64,000 bases of DNA from Kitasatospora phosalacinea (GTDB taxonomy: Bacteria; Actinomycetota; Actinomycetes; Streptomycetales; Streptomycetaceae). Of this stretch, positions 8,961 to 17,139 are shown one piece after another. The stretch's first letter is position 1. Each line of letters starts with the position of its first letter. A model generated the notes under the pieces. The model did not search any database and was not told the origin of the DNA. It worked only from the letters and a program-made list of their open reading frames with translations. The stretch lies in assembly GCF_030268885.1 (NCBI RefSeq), contig NZ_BSSA01000017.1, positions 62,001 through 126,000 of the forward strand, written 5' to 3'. The position numbers and the translations under genes are program-made.

Positions 8961-9479
8961 ATGAAGCGATCGATGCGGGCGGCCGCGGGCTGGACGGCCG
9001 CCGTCCTGCTGGGCGGCGCGGCCCTGGCGGGCTGCTCCTCGGACGGTTCGCCGTCCCCGGCGGCGTCCTCGGCGCTGGAGGGCGCGAAGTCGGCGGTGGC
9101 CTCGGCGGCCTCCTCGGCCACGGCGGCGATCGGCTCGGCCGCCGCCTCGTTGGGCGCCTCGGCGCAGGCCGCCGCCTCCTCGGCGCTGGCGAGCGTGAAG
9201 GGCGGGCTGGACGCGAAGGACGACGTGGAGCTCGGCAAGGCCACCACCGGCTCGGACGGGAAGCTGTCGGTGCCGCTGACGGTCACCAACCACGGTTCGC
9301 AGTCCGGCAAGTACACGATTCAGGTCAACTTCGACGACGCGTCGGGGAACCTGCTCGACGCGGTGGTGGTGAACGTGCCGGAGGTGGCGGCGGGGGCGTC
9401 CGCGCAGGCCACGGCGGAGAGCAACCGCTCGCTGGAGGGGAGCGTGACTCCCGTGGTGGCCAACGCGCTGCGGTACTGA
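8961..9479 (+). CDS. Secreted lipoprotein of unknown function
   Basis: 172 aa. A lipoprotein signal peptide ends with LAGC (Cys at about 25). A low-complexity Ala/Ser segment (30-80) probably forms a stalk or helix. The C-terminal part (90-172) looks like a small beta-sandwich of the FxLYD/DUF type (VPLTVTNHGSQSGKYTIQVNF, then ANALRY at the end). It should be attached to the outer face of the membrane. GAAGG precedes the ATG by about 11 nt. No enzymatic motif is visible. Confidence 0.82.
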   Translation: MKRSMRAAAGWTAAVLLGGAALAGCSSDGSPSPAASSALEGAKSAVASAASSATAAIGSAAASLGASAQAAASSALASVKGGLDAKDDVELGKATTGSDGKLSVPLTVTNHGSQSGKYTIQVNFDDASGNLLDAVVVNVPEVAAGASAQATAESNRSLEGSVTPVVANALRY

Positions 9480-9524
9480 CCGGACACCGAACCTTAAGCG
9501 TGGCGTAAGCGTCAGATCCCGCTC

Positions 9525-9553
9525 TTGACGGCCGAGTTGGTCTAGTCCATTTT
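9525..9553 (+). promoter_or_regulatory. Chitinase promoter overlapping a DasR-like operator
   Basis: TTGACG (9525-9530) and CATTTT (9548-9553) give a 17-bp spacer. Within the spacer and the -10 lies GTTGGTCTAGTCCATT (9536-9551), which matches 12 of 16 positions of the DasR responsive element as remembered. DasR represses streptomycete chitinase genes until N-acetylglucosamine phosphates accumulate. Direct binding is inferred. Confidence 0.65.
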
Positions 9554-9580
9554 ACTTGGCAGGTGCAGGGAGCCCCTGGG

Positions 9581-9612
9581 CCGGCGCCGGTGGTCTACAC
9601 CACCGGCGCCGG
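9581..9612. promoter_or_regulatory. Perfect palindrome with second DasR-like core / possible terminator
   Basis: Two 14-nt arms (9581-9594 and 9599-9612) are perfectly complementary around CTAC. The core TGGTCTACACCA (9591-9602) again resembles the DasR half-site pair. The same structure could terminate the upstream lipoprotein transcript or form a hairpin in the chitinase leader. Which role applies cannot be decided from sequence. Confidence 0.5.
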
Positions 9613-9745
9613 TTCGGCTTACCCGCACCTGGTGTTTGTGCAGGCCAAAGCTCGATTCCCCTGTCATGCCCAGGCCGTGTGACCCCACCTCGCACGGTTC
9701 GTGCCCGGTCTTGACAGGACCCCCACAACCAGGAGTCACGCAGCC

Positions 9746-11551
9746 ATGCTTCGTTCCGTTTCCTCCCCGTCGCCTTCGCGGCGGCGGCCGAAGAGCTGGG
9801 CCGCCCTCGCGGCCGGCACCGCGGCCTCCCTGCTGCTCGGCGGCACCCTGGCGCTGACCGGCGGCACCGCCCAGGCGGCCCCCACCAACTCGACCGGCGC
9901 CCCGGCCACCAGCGGCGGCATCAAGGTCGCGTACTTCGACCAGTGGTCGATCTACTCGAACGCGTACTACCTCAAGACGATGCAGGACACGGGCGCCGCC
10001 GGGAAGCTCGACTACATCATCTACGACTTCGCGAACATCCACCCGACCAACGGCACCTGTTTCGAGGCCAACAAGGCCGCGTCGCAGAACGAGGACGACC
10101 CCAACGCCGGTGACGGCGCGGGCGACTCCTTCGCCGACTACCAGAAGAGCTTCGGCGCCGACATCTCGGTCGACGGCGTGGGCGACACCTGGAACCAGCC
10201 GATCGTCGGCAACTTCAACCAGCTGAAGAAGCTGAAGGCGAAGAACCCGAACCTCAAGGTCCTGATGTCGATCGGCGGCTGGACCTACTCGAAGTACTTC
10301 TCCGACGTGTCGGCCAGCGACGCCGCGCGCAAGAAGTTCGTCTCCTCCTGCGTCGACATGTTCATCAAGGGCAACCTGCCCGTCGAGGGCGGCTACGGCG
10401 GCCCGGGCACCGCGGCCGGCATCTTCGACGGCTTCGACCTGGACTGGGAGTACCCGGGCGGCGGCGGCCACACCGGCAACCACGCCTCGCCCAACGACAA
10501 GCAGAACTTCACCGCGCTGCTCGCCGAGTTCCGCAGCCAGCTGGACGCCCAGACCAAGGTGGACGGCCGCACCTACGGCCTCGCCGCCGCCGTCGGCGCC
10601 GGCCAGGACAAGATCAAGAACGTCGAGACGGACAAGATCGGTCAGTACCTGACCTTCCTGGACATCATGACGTACGACATGCACGGCGGTTGGGAGGCCC
10701 AGGGCCCGACCAACCACCAGGCCCCGATCTACACCAACCCGAACGACCCGATGAACCCCGTCCCGGGCGGCAACGGCAAGTACTCGGTGGACGCGGCGGT
10801 CAAGGCGTACACCGTGGGTGACCCGCAGTACGGCATCCCCGGCGGCTTCCCGGCGAAGAAGATCAACGTCGGCATCCCGTTCTACTACCGCGGTTGGACC
10901 GGCGTCTCGGCCGGCACCACCCACGGCCTGTTCCAGAAGGCGTCCGCCCCGGCCCCGGGCGGCACCTACTCCGGCGGCGTCGCCGGCATCAAGATGTACA
11001 AGGAGCTGAACGGCTTCGTCGACAACCCCAGCTACACCTACTGGGACGACGCCGCCAAGGCCGCCTACTTCTACGACGGCACCACCTTCTGGTCCGGCGA
11101 GAACGCGCAGTCCATCCAGGCCAAGCTCGACTACGCGCACTGCAACGGCCTCGGCGGCTCGTTCATGTTCTCGATGTACGACCTGGGCACCCAGACCGCG
11201 CTGTTCGACAAGACGGTGACCGCCACCAACGGCTCCGCCGCGTCCTGCCCGGCCGCCCCGACCCAGTCGGCCTCCCCGTCGGCCTCGGCCTCCGCCTCGC
11301 AGTCGGCCAGCCCGTCCGCGTCGGCCTCCGCCTCCGCCTCGACCTCCGCGTCGGCCTCCCCGTCGGCCTCGGCCTCCGCCTCGACCGGCACCTGCTCCGG
11401 TGCCCCGAGCTGGAACGCCGCCACCGTGTACGCCACCCCGACCAAGGTCTCCTGGAAGGGCCACTACTACACCAACAAGTGGTGGACCACCAACGAGGAC
11501 CCGAGCCTGAGCGGCCAGTGGGGCGTCTGGACCGACAACGGCGCCTGCTGA
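9746..11551 (+). CDS. Secreted GH18 chitinase with C-terminal chitin-binding domain
   Basis: 601 aa. A long signal peptide with an RRRP start ends near AQA-AP (about residue 49). The GH18 barrel follows (about 55-500): SIGGW near 178 and the catalytic DGFDLDWEYP with acid Glu235. An Ala-Ser-rich linker (about 506-548) leads to a CBM5/12 chitin-binding module (549-601) with aromatic SWNAATVYATP and the W-W-T cluster. It hydrolyses chitin outside the cell, releasing N-acetylglucosamine oligomers. AGGAG lies 10 nt before the ATG. Control by DasR through the upstream elements is likely. Confidence 0.95.
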   Translation: MLRSVSSPSPSRRRPKSWAALAAGTAASLLLGGTLALTGGTAQAAPTNSTGAPATSGGIKVAYFDQWSIYSNAYYLKTMQDTGAAGKLDYIIYDFANIHPTNGTCFEANKAASQNEDDPNAGDGAGDSFADYQKSFGADISVDGVGDTWNQPIVGNFNQLKKLKAKNPNLKVLMSIGGWTYSKYFSDVSASDAARKKFVSSCVDMFIKGNLPVEGGYGGPGTAAGIFDGFDLDWEYPGGGGHTGNHASPNDKQNFTALLAEFRSQLDAQTKVDGRTYGLAAAVGAGQDKIKNVETDKIGQYLTFLDIMTYDMHGGWEAQGPTNHQAPIYTNPNDPMNPVPGGNGKYSVDAAVKAYTVGDPQYGIPGGFPAKKINVGIPFYYRGWTGVSAGTTHGLFQKASAPAPGGTYSGGVAGIKMYKELNGFVDNPSYTYWDDAAKAAYFYDGTTFWSGENAQSIQAKLDYAHCNGLGGSFMFSMYDLGTQTALFDKTVTATNGSAASCPAAPTQSASPSASASASQSASPSASASASASTSASASPSASASASTGTCSGAPSWNAATVYATPTKVSWKGHYYTNKWWTTNEDPSLSGQWGVWTDNGAC

Positions 11552-11577
11552 TCACTGATCGGCTGAGTTGAACCCCG

Positions 11578-11615
11578 CGAGGGGCGCGAGGAGATCTCTC
11601 TCCTCGCGCCCCTCG
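11578..11615. terminator. Strong bidirectional terminator
   Basis: A perfect 17-bp stem (11578-11594 with 11599-11615, loop TCTC) lies between the convergent chitinase and MarR genes and is followed by a short T-rich stretch (CTTTT at 11620-11624). Confidence 0.9.
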
Positions 11616-11674
11616 TCCGCTTTTCCCGGGCGGCGGGCCGGGCGGTGGGCCGGGCGGTGCGTGCGGTCGGCCGG

Positions 11675-12238
11675 TCAGCAGGTCAGGTCGTCGGTGCGGC
11701 CCAGGGCGTCCGGCTGGGTCTCCTCGATCCGGCGCAGCATCCTGGTCAACGCGGCGGCCAGTTCGGGGCGGGCCTCGCCGGTCACGTCCTGGAGCAGGTC
11801 GGCCTCGAAGACGGCGGCCATCCGCATCAGCTCCAGCCACTTGTCGCGGCCCTCGGCGGTCAGCTCGATGATCACCCGGACCCGGTTGGCCTCGTCGCGG
11901 TCCCGGGTGACCAGGCCCTCGGCGACCATCCGGTCGATCCGGTGGGTCATCGCGGCCGGGGTCAGGCCGAGCCGCTTGGCCAGCTCGCCCGGGCCCAGCC
12001 GGTACGGGGCGCCCGCGAACACCAGGGCCTTGAGCACCTCCCACTCGGCGGAGGTGATGCCGAGGGTGGCCAGCTGGCGGCCGTACGCCACGTTCATCCG
12101 GCGGGCCAGCCGGGAGAGGGTGGAGACGATCGTCTCCACCTGCGGGTCCACGGTGGGGAATTCCCGCTGGTAGACGGCCACCTGTTCGGCGATGCCGAGC
12201 TCGGTGGCGGTCGGGGGCTCCGCTCTGCGTGTGCTCAT
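11675..12238 (-). CDS. MarR-family transcriptional regulator
   Basis: 187 aa with a winged HTH at about 60-125 (ITSAEWEVLKAL, LGPGELAKRLGLTPAAMTHRIDRM, then the wing RDRDEANRVRVIIELT). MarR dimers bind palindromes near their own promoter and release on binding small aromatic ligands or oxidation. It is divergent from an MFS exporter gene at 12378, with palindromic operator-like DNA between. It therefore most likely represses itself and the exporter. Confidence 0.92.
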   Translation of the reverse strand: MSTRRAEPPTATELGIAEQVAVYQREFPTVDPQVETIVSTLSRLARRMNVAYGRQLATLGITSAEWEVLKALVFAGAPYRLGPGELAKRLGLTPAAMTHRIDRMVAEGLVTRDRDEANRVRVIIELTAEGRDKWLELMRMAAVFEADLLQDVTGEARPELAAALTRMLRRIEETQPDALGRTDDLTC

Positions 12239-12298
12239 GCGGTCATTCTCCCACGCAGGGTGCAGCCGTTAAGCCTTTGACGACTTAAGCTTCGGATG

Positions 12299-12324
12299 GT
12301 AAGACTTTAGGTCTGAAATCTTAC
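12299..12324. promoter_or_regulatory. Probable MarR operator
   Basis: A 26-bp imperfect palindrome runs from GTAAGACTTTAGG to TCTGAAATCTTAC (10 of 13 positions symmetric) between the divergent MarR and MFS genes. A second AT-rich element with GTTAAGC and CTTAAGC lies at about 12268-12291. Both stand out in a GC-rich genome. Confidence 0.65.
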
Positions 12325-12377
12325 GGAGTAAAGGCCGAGGCGAGTCGCCCGGCCCGACGCACGAAAAGGGGTGTGCA

Positions 12378-13661
12378 GTGAAGGAGTGGGGCGGCCGACT
12401 GCGCCGCGTCCAGATCGGCAACGCGCTCAGCGCCTTCGGCAGCGGCTTCACCCTGCCGTACATGTTCGTGTACGTGGACCAGGTGCGGGGCCTCGGCGCC
12501 GCGGCCGCGGGCGCGGTGTTCACCGTGTTCGCGCTCGCCGCGCTGGCCGTGCTGCCGTTCACCGGCCGCGGCATCGACCGGTACGGGCCCAGGCCGGTGC
12601 TGCTGGCCGGTACCGCGATGGCCGCCGTCGGCGCGTTCGCCTTCGGGCAGGCCGCTGGTACCGCCGGGCTGCTGCTCTCCTCCTTCCTGTTCGGCGCCGG
12701 CGTCACCACCTGCCAGCCCGCGCTCGCCACGATGATCGTCCGCTGCACCGGGCGCACCGAGCGCTCCCGCGCCTTCGCGCTCCAGTTCACCCTGGTCAAC
12801 CTCGGCATGGGCATCGGCGCCCTGGTCGGCGGCCAGATCGTCGACACCTCCGACCCGGCCAGCCTGACCAGGCTGTTCACCATCGAGGCCCTGACCTTCC
12901 TCGGCCTGGCCGCCGTCACCGGCACCGCGAAGATGCCCCCGGCGGCCGTCGAACCGGCCCCCGCCGGGGCGACCGGCAGGGGCGGCGGGCTGCGGGCGAT
13001 GGTCGCCGACAAGGCGATGCTGCGGCTGTGCGCCCTCGCCGGGCTGATCTTCTTCACCTGCTACGGGCAGTTCGAGTCCGGCGTCGCGGCGTTCGCCACC
13101 GACACCGTCGGCACCGCGCCGTCCACCCTGGGCCTGGCCATCGGCGCCAACGCGCTGACCATCGTGCTGCTGCAGATGTTCGTCGTCCGGATCACCGAGC
13201 GCCGCCGCCGCACCACCGCGATGGCCGCCGCCGGGCTGGTCTGGCTGGGCGCCTGGGGCATGGCCGTGGTCGCCGGGCTGATCCGCACCGAGGCGGTGGC
13301 CGCGACGGTGGCGATCGTCGCCGTCTACGCCCTGTTCGGCGTCGGCGAGTCGCTGCTCGCCCCCACCATGGGCCCGATCGTCGCCGACCTCGCGCCCAGC
13401 CGACTGCTCGGCACCTACAACGCCGGGTACGCCCTGGTGAAGCAGATCGCGGTCGCGGTCGGCCCCGCGGTCGGCGTGCTGCTGGTCGGTTCGGGGACGT
13501 GGCCGCTGTACCTCGCCGCGATGGCGCTGTGCACGCTGCTGATCGTCGCCCTCGCGGTCCGGCTGCGCGAGCACCTCACGCCCGCGCAGGACAACGTCCG
13601 GGTGCTGGCCGTCGCGCAGCGCGAGCCGCGGGCGGCGCGGGAGCTGCAGACGGCGGCGTAG
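12378..13661 (+). CDS. MFS exporter, MarR-controlled
   Basis: 427 aa with 12 predicted hydrophobic helices. The cytoplasmic loop 2-3 motif is FTGRGIDRYGPRPVLLAG, the MFS motif A. The arrangement next to a divergent MarR regulator is typical of a small-molecule efflux pump; the substrate is unknown. GTG at 12378 is preceded by AAAAGGGG (12364-12371). A Gln- and Glu-rich cytoplasmic tail ends the protein. Confidence 0.9.
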   Translation: MKEWGGRLRRVQIGNALSAFGSGFTLPYMFVYVDQVRGLGAAAAGAVFTVFALAALAVLPFTGRGIDRYGPRPVLLAGTAMAAVGAFAFGQAAGTAGLLLSSFLFGAGVTTCQPALATMIVRCTGRTERSRAFALQFTLVNLGMGIGALVGGQIVDTSDPASLTRLFTIEALTFLGLAAVTGTAKMPPAAVEPAPAGATGRGGGLRAMVADKAMLRLCALAGLIFFTCYGQFESGVAAFATDTVGTAPSTLGLAIGANALTIVLLQMFVVRITERRRRTTAMAAAGLVWLGAWGMAVVAGLIRTEAVAATVAIVAVYALFGVGESLLAPTMGPIVADLAPSRLLGTYNAGYALVKQIAVAVGPAVGVLLVGSGTWPLYLAAMALCTLLIVALAVRLREHLTPAQDNVRVLAVAQREPRAARELQTAA

Positions 13662-13679
13662 CGCGGGTTCGGGGGCCCC

Positions 13680-14330
13680 TCAGTGCTTGCGGGGGCCCCG
13701 CAGGCTCGGGGAGGGGCACCAGTCGATCGGGGTCTCCACGCCCATGTGCCAGCAGTAGGCGATCCGGCCGCGCTGCTCGGGGGTGGCTCCGGCGAGTTCC
13801 TCCATGTGGGCGAGCCAGTCGAGCAGCCACTCGGTGAAGGTCGCCTCGCGGTCGTTCGCGGTGAGCAACGGGTGGATCTCGTCGCAGGCGGGGCGGTTGT
13901 CCATCCACACCGTCCCGCGCCACGGGCCGGTGAACGCCAGGCCCACGGCCGTCCCGCAGCCGCGCTCGGCGATGAGCGCCAGGCCCGCGATCCGGGCCCA
14001 TTCCCAGGCCATCCACCCGCCCGGCGGAGGCGCGGCGTCGGGGTCGGGCTCGTTCGAGGGGCCGGGGAACGGCCGGGTCAGGTCTCCCCGTTGGTTGTCC
14101 CCCCAGCCCCAGCCGTGTTCGGTGCGGTGGAGTTCGTCGAGGAACCAGCCGCCCGCGCTGACGTGCAGCAGGTAGTCGCGGTAGTCGGGCGGGAAGGGGG
14201 CGCCGAGGTCGGCCTCCGCCTCGGCGACCTGCTGCGCGGACAACGGCGGTGCGGTGGGGCCCTGTTCGGGGTCGCGTTCCAGCAGGGCGAGCACGCGGGT
14301 GCGGACGGCGGGCCAGTCGACGGCGGTCAT
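13680..14330 (-). CDS. SMI1/KNR4-family protein
   Basis: 216 aa. The SMI1/KNR4 (SUKH) pattern is visible: SAQQVAEAEADLGAPFPPDYRDYLLHVSAGG (about 31-61, shown with breaks in the helix) and a later WARIAGLALIAERGCG. SUKH proteins often act as immunity proteins to contact toxins, but many stand alone with unknown function. ATG at 14330 is chosen because the family N-terminus starts here; an ATG 42 nt upstream is possible. It lies 38 bp after the MerR-clamp gene on the same strand and may be cotranscribed. Confidence 0.82.
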   Translation of the reverse strand: MTAVDWPAVRTRVLALLERDPEQGPTAPPLSAQQVAEAEADLGAPFPPDYRDYLLHVSAGGWFLDELHRTEHGWGWGDNQRGDLTRPFPGPSNEPDPDAAPPPGGWMAWEWARIAGLALIAERGCGTAVGLAFTGPWRGTVWMDNRPACDEIHPLLTANDREATFTEWLLDWLAHMEELAGATPEQRGRIAYCWHMGVETPIDWCPSPSLRGPRKH

Positions 14331-14368
14331 GGCGCCGACCGTACCCGGCCGTCCGCGCCCGCGTCCGG

Positions 14369-15370
14369 TCAACGGGCGATCGGCATCAGCAGGGAGAAGG
14401 TGTCCGTGCGGGCGGGGAAGCGGATGGCCAGCGGGCCGATCGGGCCGCCGAGTTCGAGGACGAGCTGTTCGGCGCTGCCGGCGGCCTCGAGGAGGAAGTC
14501 GCGGTTGACGTGGACCAGCAGGTCGGTGGGGGCGGGGGCGTCGGGGAGGGCGTCGGCCGGGGTGGCGGTCAGGGTGGCGGTGGGGGTGTCGGCGCCGGTG
14601 TCCTCGGGCAGGGCGCGCAGCTGGGCGGCGGTCAGCGTGATGCGGTGGGTGGGCTCCAGGCGCAGCAGGCGGCGGTAGTCCGGGAAGTCCGCCTCGACGC
14701 GTTCGCCGGAGAGGGCGCGACCGGCCGCGCGGATGGTGAACCGGTTCCCGTCGACGATGAGTTCGGCCTCCTCGGCGTCGCCGAGCAGGGCCCGGGCGGC
14801 GTCCGCGAGGGCGGTCGGCAGCAGGGCGGAGACGGGCGGGCCGTCCAGGGCGGCCGGGCAGTCGGCGACCGCCAGGCGGTAGCGGTCGGTGGCGACCAGG
14901 TGCAGGGCGCCGTCCTCCGCGTCCAGGAAGATCCCGGCGACGGCGGGCAGCGCGGCGTCCGCCGGGGCGGCGAAGCGCACCGCGTCCAGGGCGGCGGCCA
15001 GCGCGGGGGCGGGGACGGTCAGGCGGGTGGGCGGCATGGGGAACTCCCGTGAGTCGAGCAGGGCGCGGACCGTGGAGAGCTCCCGGCGGGCGTCGGTCAG
15101 ACCGTCCTCCAGGCGGCGCAGGTGCGCGTCCAGCTCGGCCCGGGCCTCGGCCGGGGAGCCGGTCAGCACCCGGCTGATCCCGGCCAGCGGCATCCCGACC
15201 CGGCGCAGCCGGGCCAGCAGCCGGGCGTCCGGCAGCTGCTCGTCCGCGTACCAGCGGTACCCGGTGTGCCGGTCCACCTCGGCCGGGACGAAGACGCCCG
15301 CGCCGTCGTAGAACCGCAGGGTGCCGGGGCTCAGGCCGCTGGCCCGGGCCATCTCGCCGATGCTGCGCAT
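14369..15370 (-). CDS. MerR-family regulator fused to a DNA polymerase III beta-clamp-like domain
   Basis: 333 aa. Residues 1-70 are a MerR HTH (MRSIGEMARASGLSPGTLRF, then the wing HTGYRWYADEQL) and 75-108 a helical dimerisation segment. From about 115 the sequence resembles DnaN sliding clamps: PAVAGIFLDAEDGALHLVA, then TDRYRLAV (161-168), a second clamp-like unit about 170-260, and the C-terminal LLMPIAR (327-333), which is the typical DnaN end. Presumably the clamp-like part is a sensory or oligomerisation module. GGAGAG lies just before the ATG. The upstream promoter has a MerR-type dyad, so it probably controls itself. Confidence 0.85.
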   Translation of the reverse strand: MRSIGEMARASGLSPGTLRFYDGAGVFVPAEVDRHTGYRWYADEQLPDARLLARLRRVGMPLAGISRVLTGSPAEARAELDAHLRRLEDGLTDARRELSTVRALLDSREFPMPPTRLTVPAPALAAALDAVRFAAPADAALPAVAGIFLDAEDGALHLVATDRYRLAVADCPAALDGPPVSALLPTALADAARALLGDAEEAELIVDGNRFTIRAAGRALSGERVEADFPDYRRLLRLEPTHRITLTAAQLRALPEDTGADTPTATLTATPADALPDAPAPTDLLVHVNRDFLLEAAGSAEQLVLELGGPIGPLAIRFPARTDTFSLLMPIAR

Positions 15371-15389
15371 GGTGCTCTCCACGGGGTTG

Positions 15390-15420
15390 ACCCTGGTCCC
15401 TCGACCTGGTCGAGGGTCAA
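15390..15420 (-). promoter_or_regulatory. MerR-type promoter with 19-bp spacer
   Basis: On the minus strand TTGACC (15415-15420) and CAGGGT (15390-15395) are separated by 19 bp. That is the overlong spacer typical of promoters twisted into activity by MerR proteins. The spacer holds the dyad CCTCGACC-A-GGTCGAGG. The start codon of the MerR-clamp gene lies 20 nt after the -10, so the leader is very short. Confidence 0.8.
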
Positions 15421-15551
15421 CCGTAACGGGGGAGGGCGCGCGGGGGAGAATGCTCCGGGCGCCCTGCACCGGCACCCGCGGGCGCCCGCGGGTGCAGGCT
15501 AGGATGCGGACATTGCGGACAAGTCGTCAACTGCGGTCGAACGGGGAGGGC

Positions 15552-17096
15552 ATGGCGCTGGCGGTAGCGGAGCGGCGGCAGGAGCGGGAGACGGTGCACG
15601 CCGCACCGGCGAAGGACAGGTACCGGTGGTGGGGCCCGCTGGCGGTGGCCGTCCTCGCCGGGGTGCTGCGGCTGTGGAACCTCGGGTACCCGCACGCCTT
15701 CGTCTTCGACGAGACGTACTACCCCAAGGACGCCTGGTCCCTGTGGCAGCAGGGCTACGAGTCCGCCTGGCCGGACAACGCCAACCAGCTGATCCTCGGC
15801 GACCCGCAGGTCGTCCCGCTCAGCCACGCCGCCGCGTTCATCGCCCACCCGCCGCTCGGCAAGTGGGTCATCGGCCTCGGCACCCACTTCTGGGGCCTGC
15901 ACCCCTTCGGCTGGCGGATCGCCGTCGCCGTGCTCGGCACCCTCAGCGTGCTGATGGTCGCCCGGATCGGCCGCCGCCTGTTCCGCTCCACCCTGATCGG
16001 CTGCGTCGCCGGACTGCTGCTGGCCGTCGACGGCCTGCAGTTCGTGATGAGCCGGGTCGGCCTGCTCGACGGCGTCTCCGCCTTCCTGGTGCTCGCCGCC
16101 TTCGGCGCCCTGCTCGTCGACCGCGACCGCACCCGCGACCTGCTGCGCGCCGCCCGCGCCGAGGGCGGCCGGGCCGCCGACGAGGTCCGCCTCGGCCTGC
16201 GCCCCTGGCGGCTCGCCGCGGGCGTCCTGCTCGGCGCCGCCTGCGCCGTCAAGTGGACCGGCGCGCCCGTGCTCGCCGTGTTCACCGTCCTCGTCCTGCT
16301 CTGGGACCAGGCCGGACGCCGCGCCGCCGGTGCCCGCCGGCCCTGGCGCTCGATGCTCCGGCGCGACCTGTGGCCCGCCGCGCTGTCGATGCCCGTCGCC
16401 GCGCTGGCCGCCTACCTGCTGTCCTGGAGCGGCTGGCTGGCCACCGACGGCGGCTACGACCGGCACTGGGCGGACGGGCGCTCCGGGGCCTTCGGCTGGG
16501 TGCCCGCGCCGCTGCGCAGCCTGTGGCACTACCACTCCGAGATCTGGCACTTCAACACCACCCTGACCTCCCCGCACACCTACCAGTCCAACCCGTGGAG
16601 CTGGCTGGTCCAGGGCCGCCCGGTCTCCATGTACTGGGAGCAGCTGAAGACCGGCGAGAAGGGCTGCACCGCGCCCGACGGCTGTGCCAGCCAGATCCTC
16701 GCGCTCGGCACCCCCTTCCTGTGGTGGGCCGCCTGCTTCGCGCTGGCGTACGCGCTCTACCGCTGGTTCTTCCGGCGGGACTGGCGCTCCGGCGCGATCC
16801 TCGCCGCGGTCGCCGCGGTGTACCTGCCCTGGTTCCAGTACCAGCAGCGCACCGTCTTCTCCTTCTACATGGTCGTGCTGGTGCCGTTCCTGTGCCTGGC
16901 CGTCGCCCAGATGCTCGGCGCGATGCTCGGCCCGGCCGGCAGCACACCGGCCCGGCGGCGCTGGGGCGCGGCCGGGGCCGGGCTGGTCGTGCTCGCGGTC
17001 ATGGGGTGCTTCGCGTTCTTCCTCCCGCTGTACACCGCGGAGGTGATCCCGATGTCGGACTGGCACGCCCGGATGTGGTTCGTCAGTTGGATCTGA
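15552..17096 (+). CDS. Protein O-mannosyltransferase (GT39, Pmt-like)
   Basis: 514 aa polytopic membrane protein. After a short cytoplasmic N-terminus the first helix leads into FVFDETYYPKD, with the catalytic Asp53-Glu54 pair of dolichyl-phosphate-mannose-protein mannosyltransferases. Further family blocks are HPPLGKW (about 98-104) and the extracellular PSNPWSWL-like segment with WEQLKTGEKGC. In actinobacteria Pmt adds mannose from polyprenyl-phosphate mannose to Ser/Thr of proteins during Sec export. GGGAGGG precedes the ATG. Divergent from the MerR-clamp gene, 181 bp apart. Confidence 0.92.
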   Translation: MALAVAERRQERETVHAAPAKDRYRWWGPLAVAVLAGVLRLWNLGYPHAFVFDETYYPKDAWSLWQQGYESAWPDNANQLILGDPQVVPLSHAAAFIAHPPLGKWVIGLGTHFWGLHPFGWRIAVAVLGTLSVLMVARIGRRLFRSTLIGCVAGLLLAVDGLQFVMSRVGLLDGVSAFLVLAAFGALLVDRDRTRDLLRAARAEGGRAADEVRLGLRPWRLAAGVLLGAACAVKWTGAPVLAVFTVLVLLWDQAGRRAAGARRPWRSMLRRDLWPAALSMPVAALAAYLLSWSGWLATDGGYDRHWADGRSGAFGWVPAPLRSLWHYHSEIWHFNTTLTSPHTYQSNPWSWLVQGRPVSMYWEQLKTGEKGCTAPDGCASQILALGTPFLWWAACFALAYALYRWFFRRDWRSGAILAAVAAVYLPWFQYQQRTVFSFYMVVLVPFLCLAVAQMLGAMLGPAGSTPARRRWGAAGAGLVVLAVMGCFAFFLPLYTAEVIPMSDWHARMWFVSWI

Positions 17097-17139
17097 GGCC
17101 GCGGTCGGACCGGGGAACGGCGTCGGGTCCGAGGCCGCG

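Noticed and set aside
15321..15551. N-terminal extension of the O-mannosyltransferase
   Set aside because: It would overlap the MerR gene and its promoter; GGGAGGG precedes the ATG at 15552.
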